Of a stretch of 64,000 nt of DNA, positions 35,752-48,193 are shown piece by piece. The stretch covers positions 9,610,001-9,674,000 of the forward strand of contig OY540815.1 in the NCBI GenBank assembly GCA_961205875.1, read 5' to 3'. Origin of the DNA: Sialis fuliginosa. Taxonomy: Eukaryota > Arthropoda > Insecta > Megaloptera > Sialidae. Under the pieces are notes generated by a model. The model had not been told where the DNA came from. It saw nothing but the letters and a program-made list of their open reading frames with translations, and made no database searches. Each line of letters starts with the position of its first letter. The first letter of the stretch is position 1. The position numbers and the translations under genes were made by a program.

Positions 35752-38700
35752 TCACATCCACCCTCCTTGTCCCTGTTGGAACCAATTTGATCCAGTGCCC
35801 ATTCCCTGAAACTGTTGCATCTGCGGCCTTGCAGGCGGAGGCGGTGGGGGCATTCTGGTGTTCTGCATGTAGTACGGGTGCCCCCCGCTCTGATACTGCC
35901 CGTGCATAGCTCTTCTGTGATCAAACTGGCCTCTAGCGTTTGGAAACTTGTGTCTTATTTGCACGTTACCCCTGTCGGGTTCTATTATATCACTCCTCTG
36001 TCGTACAACCATGTGAGATCCTTGGTTCCATTCATTTAGTTTGCTTGTGACAAGGAAGTCTGAATGGTTCTGTGAGACCGGTGTATCTTGAGAGTTAATC
36101 TGCTGTTGATGCTGTGATGCAAAGCCTTGGTTTTCAAAATGTTCTAGAGCGTTTTGCATATTGCCTAATGATTGAATGCTGTGAACTTCTATTTGATTAC
36201 CCGGTTTACTGTTGGTCCATGATTTCCCTGTGTTCACCATGTAATTCGCTTCACTAGTTTGCATTTTACAACCATCTGCTTCTGGTGTGTTTGAATTACC
36301 TATATATTACATAATGGATTTTAGTGAATTGTATAAAAAAATTTATTCTAAAAAATAATTAATGATTACTAAGTAAAAAATAACTTAATTATATATACTA
36401 ATTTAACTAATTATTCATTTTCAGTAATTTATTAATTAGTAATCACTTAAATTTTTTTAAAATTGTATTTCTTGTAGACTCGTTCGCTATATCTAAAACT
36501 AAAAAACACCACAACTATTGGTGAATATAATAAAATTAAGAATATTAAAAAAATATGTTTATTTAAACTATCATAAATTTAAAAAATTCTTAATAGTGCA
36601 TCATTAAAATTGATTCATAATAATAGTAATTCTTTTAAATATCTTGTTTCAATTATTAGAAAAATATTATGTCATTTTTGCAAATATTTGTCATGATTTT
36701 CATAATTGGGTCAAGGTTATTATTATTCGGATTCTGAAAACAATACGAACTTTTAATTATTATATTTACATTATTTTTATTGTGAAAATTACTAAACCTG
36801 ATTAAAGATTAATTATTATTTAATTAATATGAACTTAAATAACTAAATAATACTTTGAATACGAAAATAAAAATATTAGATATCATAATACAATATTTTA
36901 AAAATTATATTAGTCTATAATCTATAACCATCGTATAAAAAAAATTATGCCAATTAATAAAAATAAATCACCGATCGTAGTATCCTTGTCATTTTTAAAT
37001 GAGATCTCTTCACCTCAGCTGCAAATATTCATCTATCTAAAGAAATATAATTAATTACATACATTTAAATATTTCTTGAAGCACCATAAACTATATAAAA
37101 AATACATCAGATATTTTTAGAAATATTTTTGAAATGTATATAATTAAGAAGCTAATATTTCTAAAAAATAAATATAATCAAACAAAATAAAATAACAAAC
37201 AGCGAGACTTTTCAAAGACTTGTAAATAAAAATTACATCTGCTAAAAATTGTAATTCTGAAAAAGAAACTAATTAAATATCATATTTAAATAATTTGCAC
37301 AGAAATCAAAAGTCGAGTATCCCATCGAGGACCTAAAGAATTTGAATCATTTAAAATACAATTGTCTCGTACTAACCATGAACAGTATATAAACAGGTGA
37401 TATTTTTAAAGACATTACTAATGGATTATTTTCAAAATAACGAATTTTAAGAAAAAATGTTTCAGACAAAAGTCTCATGGTTTCGAGGGCACTTAATATT
37501 GACATCATGGGTTGACCTTCAAATATAAACTCCTATTTTTGTTGCAGATTCATAATTTACGGAAAAAAATAATCATCTTTTGTCTGAATTAATTTTTCTA
37601 ATCATCTGGATTTACGTAATTTTTTACTCAAATACTATCTTTTTTTTTTAAGAAAAATCACAAGAGGAAAAAAGTACTTAGATTTAAGCAAAGATTCTCA
37701 GAGAATTGTTTTTCGAATTTATTGTTAATTTTTTATGCATTAGTAATTTTATAAAAAATTATTGATAAAATGAACATTTTTAGAAAAGTTATTTATTTTT
37801 TTCTGTCAATATTTAGCACCTTCAAAACCATTAAACTTTCATCCAAAACTTTTTTTTATGAAAATTCGTTATTTTAGAAATAATCCGCTGAAAAGTCTTT
37901 AAAAAAACACCCGGTATATATATTATTTAGATGAAATAAAATATATTCATCACATATACAATTTAGTCGTGAAAATAATGATTATTTGAAAAACAAATAT
38001 GATTTCATGGTTGGCTTGAGTATTTCGTATTACTATACAATACCTGGAAGTGATCCTGCAGCACTTCCTTGCTGTTTAGATTCTGCCGTTTGATGAACAG
38101 AACTTGCTAAGCTACTGGGAACACCTGACATCTGCTCAGAACTAAAATAAAACATAGATTACAAAATTACTGCTATGGTTGGTCCAAACTAAACACCAAA
38201 TAATACTGCCCTGGTAGGAAAAAAACATTATTAATTTTTACATAAATTGGGACCAATAATGTCCTGTTCTTTTACAGGATCGTTTGTCTTAAGTCATAAC
38301 ATGATAATTGTAAAAATCATTAAATGACTATTTATTTTAATATACTTTTTGAATACAGATCAAACAAATGAACATAAAAATAAACCAGAAAATAGCTAAA
38401 ATGTCAATTATCATGTTATTATCTAAGACTGTTATTGTGTATTATTAATTAATATTAATAAGTACATTAAAATTACTATTTCACAAGTAGTCTTTATTTT
38501 ACTATCTATATTATTTTTAATAATATATACCTTTTTTTATGATATTCGAAAACAATAATGTTTTTTCAATGAAAAATATTATGTGAAATAAGTAATTTTA
38601 ATTATCTTTTTATAAACAGAAATCAAATAAATACATGTATGCAATGTATTTTTAATATGTAGTACCTATAAATTTTATAATAACTATCTTTATTTTATTT

Positions 38701-41700
38701 CTGTTTAAAATACCTTTCATACTCATTCAGACAAAAAAAATATTTATATAATATTTGGTAATATACGGAATATGAGATTGAATAATATAACTTTTTAATG
38801 AGTTTTTTGTTTTAAAGTAAATAATAAGAAATCTAATCTCTCAAGATAAATGTTTTTAAGAAATGTTAATTTGCCTTTTGTAAATTTCCATGTACGTGTA
38901 AAATATTATTTTTATACTGCAATACAAAATTATTGAAACTATACAGTAGTCAGTAGTGTACACTTATAAGTCAATAAAGGTAAACAAGTTTATTGACTAT
39001 TATTTAAATAATACATAAATATATTCAGTGGAGAGCTGTAGTGAACTCACCTGACCATGTATTTGATCTAAAAACTACACACAATATAAATTAATTAAAT
39101 ATTTTCATTATACACACATTATACTGTTTTCCATAAGATCAATGACTTTAATAAAAATTTGCATGCCTCTATTTTTAAATAATTTTGTAATAGTTCTTAT
39201 TATTATTTTTTATTTTATAATAAACAATATTAAAAAAATATTAAACAAAAATAAAATACAAAGTTTTTACAGATCAACACTGAATACATTTAGCATTATG
39301 ATAATACAGTTTATAACACTAAAATACTTACCAAAATCTAAGTATCAGAGGTAAAAATGAAAAATAGGTTGATCGTTTTATATACGAAAGTATAATTTGA
39401 ATTACTTTAACTCTTAATCCAATTTTACCTCTACTTATTATTATATAAAGATTAAATCATAAAACATTCATTCAAACTCATTCATCCATTTTAATAATAA
39501 TTTCTTGTTTTCGTAACAATTTAAATATCTAATATTTAATTTTAAAATAAGTAATTGATAGTTTAACAATTATTTATTTTTATTTTATCATTAAATGTTT
39601 TCATTAAATAACTATCAAAATTTTAAAAAACAAAATATAACGACTAATTATAAAATTTTATTGAATTAAAAACTTACCCGATTCCGGTTTTATTGACGTT
39701 TTGATTCGACGGATCTTCTGTATCGGGGGTATCGGAACATTTTCTTCTTTTATTCCGAGGTTCTTCTTCCTGGCTGGCTCTCCTAGATCCAGAGTCAACA
39801 CCGACCTGTTTCCCCGACTCTATTTGCTTTTTTTCTTGCTGATGCCTTACGTTTTGTGTATACATTTGATGCGTACTTTGGGTAGTTTGTGCTGTCACAA
39901 ACTGTTCATGGAACTGTACTTGCGTTTGTGATACAGGTGGATTTTGTAAACCATGCTGTATGTAATTAATCTGTCCTTGAATGTTAGGTTGTTGTACGGC
40001 TGGAGCAATCGGTTGATTGGTTTGTAAATTCACAAGATTTATGTTGTTTGTTAACATCTGTCCTTCACCAATGGGAACTTGTTGCATCAACATTAGCTGT
40101 GTTCCACTTTTGTGTTCGTGTATCAGTCCTTGCGGCGTTTGAAATAACTGTGCTGTTTTTTGTTGAACTTGAATATTTTGTAACAGTGAAATATTTTGTT
40201 GGTTTTCTTGCGTGTTGGCCTGTTGAAGCTCTGTAGCGTTTTGAGTGTTGTTGAGAACAGAATGCGTTGATAAACTATATGTGTTTATTTGATTATCTTG
40301 CATATTAGGTTTCTGTTTCTGATTTTTTTGTTGCTCATTTTCATTTAGAGATTTCTGTTCTCCTGCAACATTTTGGTTAGGTACGTAGGTCTGAATTATA
40401 GGAAGATTCATTTGAATGTTGGTAGCAGGTTGAGATGCAGTTGAAACATTGACTTGTTGGACATTTTCTTGCTGTGTTGTGTTAGTTATTATTTGATGCT
40501 GATTTAGCCCAGTGATTTGCATATTTTGATTACCCTGATTGTTTTGTAACAACACCAAACCCTGTGATGAGTAAATTCCTACTTGATTAGGTCCAACGTA
40601 TTGCGACTGACTCGAGGGTATTCCTTGCACAATTGGAATTTGGTTTTGAAGATTCTGTTGTTGAAATAATTGTGCTCCTTGCATGTTTGTAATGGTATGA
40701 AGATTTTGTGGTGTTTGTAAATTTTGCTGAGTTAATAAAATTTGAGTTTGACCGCTGTTTAAAAGAGGAGACTGGACAAATGGATGTTGGCCTTGGATGG
40801 GAATTTGAAAGGTAACTTGGCCTCCTGTATTTGCTGGCACAATCTGTTGTAATGTTCCAGTCGAGCTCTGCAAAGGATTCATTAACTGTTGCTGTATAAA
40901 TTGAGTATTTTGTAGCGGTAAACCTTGTGGCGATAGAATATGTAAAGGTTGTCCGGTCTGTACAATCTGCATTTGAGGTGTCTGTGATTGATTTTGTAAT
41001 TGTGAACTCGGAACTAATTGTTGAGTAAAATTAGGATTAAAATTCAAAATCTGCTGTACTCCTTGTTGCGGAGGAGGTACATGAAACTGCGAACTTGCCG
41101 GACTGACTATAGTGTTTTCTTGTATCACGTGCAATTGTTGTTCCGTTTGCATGTTTTGAATTTGGTGAGATGTTCCCAAGTGTTGCGGAATATTCCTTGC
41201 TTGAATGTGCTGGTTTTGAGATGTGATTGTTTGATTATTTTGACTTGTAACATGATTTTGTTGTGATGTTATTAGCTGTCCTTGATTTATTAACATTTGT
41301 TGATTGTTGGGTAAATTTTGGACTGAAGTAGGTACATTCATTTGTTGTTGATGGATTTGTTGAGTTAAAAGAGGCCCTTGTTGTGTTGGTATGTGAACAC
41401 CGGGAGGCGGAATATTTAATTGTGGAGGTACAATTTGGGGAGGAGGTCCGTCCACTTTGAACTGCATCCCAGGTACATTCTGCTGAACAAGTGCTATTGG
41501 AGGAGGAACTTGTGGATATATTGACATAGGTTGAATTTGAGGGTTAATTATTACTTGAGGTTGACATTGTGCTATTTCTTGTTGAAGTGTTTCTACTAAA
41601 TTCAAAGCTAAATTTTTAGCAGCTATCAATCCATCTTGTTTTGAATGTTCAATGTACAAATGTAAAGGTTCCGATGATTCAGTTCCTAAATTAGATTCAA

Positions 41701-42328
41701 CAAACATGGATCCTTTACCACGGATGGTTACAATAGCACCTGTTTCAGTTCGAATATAATTTAAATTGGCACCTCTTGTTCCAATTAATTTTCCACGTAA
41801 GTCAAATCCTGGAAGGACATTTTCAATGCCTACATATACTTTTTCTATAATCGTTGTGAAATTTGATTGAGAATTACGAAATTTTTGTTGATTTCCTTGC
41901 ATTTGATCCATACGTATGATTTCTTCAATTTTTTGTATTGCCACTAGACAATTAAAAATAATTATATAATATAAGGTAACATTTATTAAATATGAACTAT
42001 ATGACTTACCATCGATATTATGTTTGTTTGGTCCTTGTATAAATAAATGCAATGATTTTTCATTTACATTTTTTGATCTTTCATTAGCTGCCATATAACG
42101 TCCTCTTGTTGATATTGCACATCCTGAACAAGAAGTGATTTCACTCTGGGTTGCTCCATTCGTAAGAATGTTTCGAGCATTGATGGAAACATCATTAATG
42201 TCGAATTCTGAAGAAAACATATCGTTTCTTTTTAGGCCACTTGTATTTAAATTTCTTTTTATGTTTTGAACTGAATTTAATGTACTATTAATTAATGTTT
42301 TTGTTCTTAGTGCATTTTGATGGTACAT
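35752..42328 (-). CDS. KHDC4: KHDC4/BLOM7-like KH-domain RNA-binding protein with Gln/Asn-rich region
   Basis: Exons: 42010-42328, 39678-41943, 38044-38141, 35752-36299; the phases close to 1076 residues. The N-terminal block FDINDVSINARNILTNGATQ through ISTRGRYM corresponds to the first KH-like part of KHDC4. The second KH region begins YVGIENVLPGFDLRGKLIGT and includes GAIVTIRGKGSMF and an SKQDGLIAAKNLA helix. About 650 residues of Gln/Asn-rich, low-complexity sequence follow, with a bipartite-type basic stretch near PRNKRRKCSD. The C-terminus is rich in Gly, Pro and Gln. KHDC4 binds RNA and takes part in pre-mRNA splicing and snoRNA-containing transcripts, so a nuclear location is expected. 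It is far longer than the roughly 600-residue human protein because of the Q/N-rich expansion. The first intron is only 66 bp and readable in frame. Confidence 0.88.
36300..38043 (-). other. Intron of the KHDC4-like gene
   Basis: 1744 bp of AT-rich intron between exons 38044-38141 and 35752-36299, with a GT...AG boundary on the minus strand. No reading frame, RNA gene or clear transposon was seen. Confidence 0.7.
38142..39677 (-). other. Intron of the KHDC4-like gene
   Basis: 1536 bp intron between exons 39678-41943 and 38044-38141. It contains a short inverted-repeat element at 38286-38430 but no coding frame. Confidence 0.7.
38286..38430. mobile_element. Short inverted-repeat (MITE-like) element
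   Basis: Left gtcttaagtcataacatgat and right, in reverse complement, gtcttagataataacatgat, both continuing aattg; about 25 bp with a few mismatches. 145 bp in total. Boundaries and class are uncertain. Confidence 0.5.
41570..41850 (-). other. KHDC4: KH domain of the KHDC4-like protein
   Basis: The encoded segment contains FDLRGKLIGTRGANLNYIRT, a variant of the GxxG RNA-binding loop (here the GTRG part of LIGTRGAN), followed by ETGAIVTIRGKGS. This is the segment with the clearest similarity to vertebrate KHDC4 (QETGAKVFLRGKGSG in the human protein). Confidence 0.8.
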
Positions 42329-43161
42329 ATCGTAAATATTCTAAAACTATCTTATTTAAACGTATTTCTTCATACATTTTATATAATATACAAATGTAGA
42401 TACTCGAGATAACTATTATATTTATTATAAAAACAAATCAATTAAAAATCGTTTAGTTAAAATGTCAAATATACAATATACTCATTTTAGAACTATGAAT
42501 TGTGTAAATTATAAAATGGTAGAGTTGAATAAATGCTTGACGTTTAGTACAAATCAACTATATTTATCTGACGTCATACGTGTCTATCACATGATTAGTT
42601 TTCATCATTTAATTGGTTGAGCCCGTAAAGATTCTTCTTATATTATATACTCATTGGTTAGTTTAAATTTTTATGTATGACGCAATAATTAATGTGCGCT
42701 ATATCAAATAGCTTTTATATTTCATATATACTCGCTTCTTCTTCCTTTTTTCCAAAAGTCATCAAAAATAAAATCAGTAACTGTAAATAGTAAAACATTC
42801 CTATACTTATTAATAAATCACTCTAACATTTTAGTGAATTTTACGTTGTTTTGTTTCCATTAGTTCAAGGCCGTTAACTTCAAAATTGGAAGGTCATTGC
42901 CAACAGTGATTTGATGTGTGAATTTTTATTAAACGTTTATTTCCTTTCTACATTTTAATGTAGAGCATATAATGAAATATATTTTTTATTTAAAATTTCC
43001 TTGATTTGTGGTAAAAAAAGATTAAGGTATGTAATGTTTTTTTATAGAAGTAGTTATTATTAAAATCAGAATTATATTATTTTTTCAAAATTCTTATTAA
43101 AAACTGCATTGTCATTCGTGTCTATATTTACAGATTTATATTATCCTTTACAATTTCTATT
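42329..43161. promoter_or_regulatory. Divergent promoter region with a full CRE palindrome
   Basis: This 833-bp gap separates the start codons of the KHDC4-like gene (-) and the C14orf119-like gene (+). It contains TGACGTCA at 42569-42576, an exact CREB/ATF site, and tgacgcaa near 42677. On the + side a 5' UTR intron is likely: donor AAG|GTATGT at 43027 and acceptor TTTACAG ending at 43133. That the CRE serves either gene is inference. Confidence 0.45.
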
Positions 43162-43612
43162 ATGTCTTTGTCAACGGATGCTCAATTACGGTATATCGTG
43201 CAGTGGTTTGAAGAATGGAGCGAATTACAGAGAACAGATTTTGTGCCTGTTTTAGCTGAAAAGTTGTCACCAGCATATGTGAATGGTATTTCAGGCAGTG
43301 TGTCACGAATTAATATAAATGACAAACCGATGTCATTGTTTGAATGCAGGGTAAATAAAATATTAACTACCATATTGTACTAATTATAAATTTCCATATT
43401 TAAATAATTCTAAAATTAAATTTTAGGTGAAATTGTTTGACGACTGGTACCAGCAGTGGTCACAAGAGCAACGTGACCGATTACTACAACAAATTTCCGA
43501 CATAGACTCTATATTCGCTGAAAAGCTTAATGAAGAAATTAAAAAAGGTGGCGTGATGACCAATGGTCACACTAATGGTAGTGAACTTGATTTTTCAGAA
43601 AATGAAGTTTAA
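43162..43612 (+). CDS. C14orf119: Small conserved protein related to human C14orf119
   Basis: Two coding exons, 43162-43350 and 43427-43612, joined in phase 0 (AGG|gtaaat ... ttttag|GTG), encode 124 residues. The pattern LRYIVQWFEEWSELQRTDFV ... SLFECRVKLFDDWYQQWSQE ... RLLQQI matches human C14orf119 (ILHWFANWSGPQRERFLEDL ... SIFECQLHLWDQWFRGWAEQ). It has two Trp-rich helical repeats and no signal peptide or membrane segment. The function of this family is not known to me. A non-coding first exon probably ends at 43026. It is transcribed divergently from the KHDC4-like gene. Confidence 0.85.
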
Positions 43613-43773
43613 GGAAACTGCTGTGATGAAAGGCAAATTATCAAAATGCATGCTTTAGTACATAAGGATAATCAGGGTTCAACATGACATGTTATTTGTT
43701 TAGCCCTGAGAATAACTGTTTTTATGTAGATAAAACAACAGTGCAATCTTTTGCATTATTTTATAGGCTCATA

Positions 43774-43909
43774 CCGTGCTTCCCAACCAGTTACTAATTA
43801 TTAAAATTATACATATTCATTTTAAAGGACATTTTTCATTAATTTTTCTAATTGTAAGCTAGCAAATTTATAAATAATTACAGGCCACATCACAGGTTGG
43901 GAATCACTG
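43774..43909. mobile_element. hAT-like MITE in the 3' region of the C14orf119-like gene
   Basis: The left end is ccgtgcttcccaacc. The right end in reverse complement is cagtgattcccaacc. 136 bp. The target duplication is eroded (ggctcata versus ctctaata, 5 of 8). It is the same general end type as the element at 30327. It starts 161 bp after the stop codon, so it is probably transcribed as 3' UTR. Confidence 0.6.
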
Positions 43910-44163
43910 CTCTAATATATTTTAAATATAGTATTTATATCACATATTATGCAAAAGAAAAAACAGGAATTCATTATAAGATAAAACGGGGAACTTAAAA
44001 AAGAAAACATTGGTTATTTAATGAAGTTTGGCACATTTTTGATTTTTGAAAATTTTAAGTTTGAGTTCTTTAAATTATATGTTATGTTAATATTCATGAA
44101 AATTTACAATTTTTCATTGATTTTTTTTAAGCAAAACACCAACCCAAGGGTTTTTGGGTATGA

Positions 44164-44267
44164 GGATTCCGAATTTGACATTCAACAAACTTTGAAGTTT
44201 TTTTGTTGTTTCCAAAACTGGCGCCAGGTGACGCTCAAGAAAAAAATGGATGTCAAATTCGGAATCC
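44164..44267. repeat. Fold-back hairpin with exact 16-bp arms
   Basis: ggattccgaatttgac at 44164-44179 and its exact complement gtcaaattcggaatcc at 44252-44267. Weaker outer arms (attttaagttt near 44053 and aaacttaaaat near 44272) suggest a larger, older fold-back element of about 280 bp. Confidence 0.65.
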
Positions 44268-47200
44268 TAAAACTTAAAATATTCAATAAAAAATGCGGCG
44301 AACTAAAGTTGAACGTAGAGATATAATTCCATGGGCGTTTTTTCTTAGAATTGAGAGTACTTTCACATAGGGGGGTAGTCACTATGTGAGATATTATAAA
44401 AGATTGCTAGTTCTTTATGAATCATATGACCTTCCTTTTCATGGTTTTTTAGTTGACCAGCAGAAAGATCTTATTGTTATAAGTTTAAGTTTTTATTAAT
44501 TTTAATATATCTTTGATATTGATAGCAATTTATTTATAAATGAAAATGTTGAAGTTTTCCATTCAACAAATATTAAAAAAGTACATAAATGTTTTTTGTG
44601 TTAGTTAATTAATGTGATTTTTTCAATTAAAAACAAATGTTTTTATGTCTATGTGACAGCAGTAAAATATTTAGCATTTTAAAATGAGTTCTTGTAAGCG
44701 ACTTATAAGTATCACAATTTAAACATTTCAGATGTTTAATTATCAGTTGTTGGTATTTACTTATATTAAATGTAAAAATAACAAAGAAATATTTATAAGT
44801 ACAGTAATTATATTTAGACGTTGACAATGTTCAATTATCATTTAATTATACAGGAATACCCGTTTTAATTGTTTGGATTAATAAATTCAAGTGTAAATCT
44901 TTTAAAATACATATTGTATATAAAAATAGTTCATTTACGCATTTACTATTTAAATTTATTATAGCTTCGTATTATTTTTGGAAGTAAAAACTACTTATAA
45001 TATTATAAATTTAATGGATTTTTGGTATTTCTGTAATTTTTGATATTATTTTTTTTGAATAATTATACAAAGGTGTGTGAGCAATAGAATCTTTTACATT
45101 ATCTATATGTTCTTAATTGTATGGTATTTATATATGTATAATATCTATATTGCATCTTGTGTAAATTCCAGAGGAGTTTTATTAGTATTTAAAAAATATA
45201 TTGTCAATGATAGCCTTCGCAGCTATTCTAGGCATCGTAATAAATAATATATATTATACATAAATATATTAATATAAGGATAATATAGTGATTTTATATC
45301 AGGTCAGTGAAAAAGATCATTTATTCATAACGATTTTAAATTTGTATCTGTTAGTTCAAGAGGTAACCAATATTTGAATTTTTAAAGTTTGTTTCTAGTG
45401 AGTCTTTCTGTCTTAGTCTTCTGTATATCGGGTTCTTATAAATACTAAGCTTTGATCTTGAAAAGAAATAATATGATATTTTATGCAAATTTGGGGGTTT
45501 TCCGTTGTAACGAGAATGGCATTCTAATTGAAAGTTAGTTAATTAACTAAGTAATGTCTTTTCTGTGTGGTTTAAATAAGACTTGACTGATATCTAATTT
45601 TTATTCTTGTAAAAATACTGGAATTTATTGTTCATTTATGTTGGCTGACTAATGTAAGTATAGTTTGACTACGTAAATTAATCATAGTACTTGCCAAGTA
45701 GTGTACTGTGCATAAACTGTGGGAATATATAATTATTCGTAATGAAAGATTTAGAGAAGAATCTTCCTTGGTGATTTTTTTCATCATCATATACTTCTCA
45801 AATATGTTTTAGAACTTTTATATAAAACTATTCAAATATTAAAATTAATTATCTTATATACTCAACTCGTTTCAATAATATTTTTATATTTGTTTAATGT
45901 ACTGAATAAATTTTATTAGAAATAAGATATTGAAATTATTTAATTAAAATTATATTAGTAGTATAATATAAATATTTCATTCCTCTAAAAATTGTGATGT
46001 TGAAATAAATTTTTTTTTCGGAAATATAAGTCCTTGTAAACAATCTTATTTCAAATTAATAAAGCTTCAATAAATGCTTACACTGTATGAGAAATAGTGA
46101 TGCACAATTATTATATTTCTTTACAAACTAACAATATAATTGCTCAAATATCAAAATAATAGTATGTTAAGAAATTAATATAGTCAATATTTAAATAACT
46201 AATATATTTATATCGGGTTGTTAGAAACAATTATTAATTAAAATATGGAATATTACTTACTACTGCAATAAAGCTTTTTGTGCATCACTGGTAAAGGATA
46301 TTATTTATATTTATTTGCGCTTATACACAACCAGTTATAGTTTCTGCCGTCCCTGTTTTTATATATTTAATAATTTTAAATGCTTGTATAGTAAAAATCA
46401 AATATTAGTATAGTTACTCGTTTAAATAAGTTTTATTTAAATGCTCAAGAAAGTATTTTTATTTTATAACTAATAGAAAATGCTTATAATGTTTTCTATG
46501 TGACTTACTATCGAAGTTCAAAATAATTAAGGGATCGAAAAATTTATAAGAGTACAGTATGATTATAAAGTAAGCAAAAAATATTTTTTGTATAATTTGT
46601 ACAATGTTACAAAATATTTTAGTATGTTCTAACTGGAAAATTAATTACATTTAAACTTAAAAAAAAATGTATGGTTGTTTTAACTGTAATTACCCTCTTT
46701 TTTCTGGAAGTATTTTAATTTTGATCCCTTATGAGTAAATAACCAATATAAATATTTATTTATACAGAATGGTACTAACGTTAGAATTTCTAGCATTTAT
46801 AAATGTCATTTTAAAATAACAACATGTAATAGTTTTTTGTTTTTATTTAAATGTAATCGATCCCTTTTGTGCCAAAAAAAAAATAAAAACAATGTTTTTT
46901 GTAAATGTAAAATAAACAGGTGATCAGTTTAACGGTATTCTATGGTTTCATTTACTTGCAGAACTTTTAGTCGATAGTAGAGGTATGTGGATATTTTATA
47001 CTGATGGAATAATTGGATTTTTAATAGAGTTTAGTATACTTTTAAACTGATGATCAGTATATTGACAATATATATTATTGATAATCACACTGATTATTTA
47101 TATACATGTATATGTTACGGCTAATACGCACAAATGAGATAATTTACAAAAAAGCCAGCATAAATGCAAATTATACAGACGTCTTGGATAATACATGAAT

Positions 47201-48193
47201 GCATTCAAGTTTTGCATATTTGACTTCGCTAACCTAACAGAAACTAACCAACCTAAACAAGAACAGTTAACTTGTATATTATTAGAGCGGATATATATTA
47301 TAATATGCGGATAATTCTTAAAATATCTTTTTCATCCCACATTATTCAGCTGCCTTGGTTATTTTGTATATTTATAATACCGCATTTCGTCTATTATTTG
47401 TAACATATACACCTTTTAATATAAAATATTTTCCAAGCTAAATTTATATAGTTGTTTTTACTTTTATTATAAAAAATTAGTTTTCAAAATCGTTTATGTC
47501 TAAATAAACGTAAGCTGTGTAGTAGATAATAGTTGTAGTGTGATTGCCATAAATGAAATTGTTTTTTTCTTTTTTTGTTAACGTGTAGCTAAAATAATTT
47601 TATACATGTTTTATAAAATGTATCATTTTATTGATGGAAATATATAAATGTATATTATACAAACATGATATATAAATGTCTGAATAGTTATTATAACAAT
47701 ATTATTATATAATTATTTTATAAAAATGCATATTGAGATTACTAATATATTATATTTTTCACAGCCTTATTTTTAATAAATTTTACATTTAAAAAATAAC
47801 AGTACTTGGTTCGATTAATTAACATCTTTAAATACTCTACCAATAAATAATTAAAATCAAGTTTATCAAAAAAAATAAATAAAATAAAGCTGATTATTTA
47901 AAATTATGTTAATTTTTATTCAGTAAATATGTATTAACCCTAATAATCAATATCATAATGTACCCCCCCCCCCCAATATTTTCTTTTAACTTTTATTATT
48001 ATATTTTGTACATTTTGTCAGAGTACAACAAAATATAATCAAATTATTTAAGAGATTAAAATTTATATTGATCAGTTCATCAGTTTTTTTTTAAATTGAT
48101 AATTTAAAATATCACAAAAAAATACTATAAATATTAGCCTTCAAGTGTTAATTAACAGTCCATGCATAAAAGTACAATAATTAAAATTATTCA

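Larger units (their letters stand above)
43613..48193. other. Long gene-free stretch between convergent genes
   Basis: 4.6 kb between the stop codons of the C14orf119-like gene (+) and ZFYVE26 (-). It is very AT-rich, with many AATAAA signals, a hAT MITE (43774-43909), a fold-back hairpin (44164-44267) and a C-tract at about 47962. No coding frame beyond chance. Part must be 3' UTR of the two genes, but the ends cannot be placed. Confidence 0.5.
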
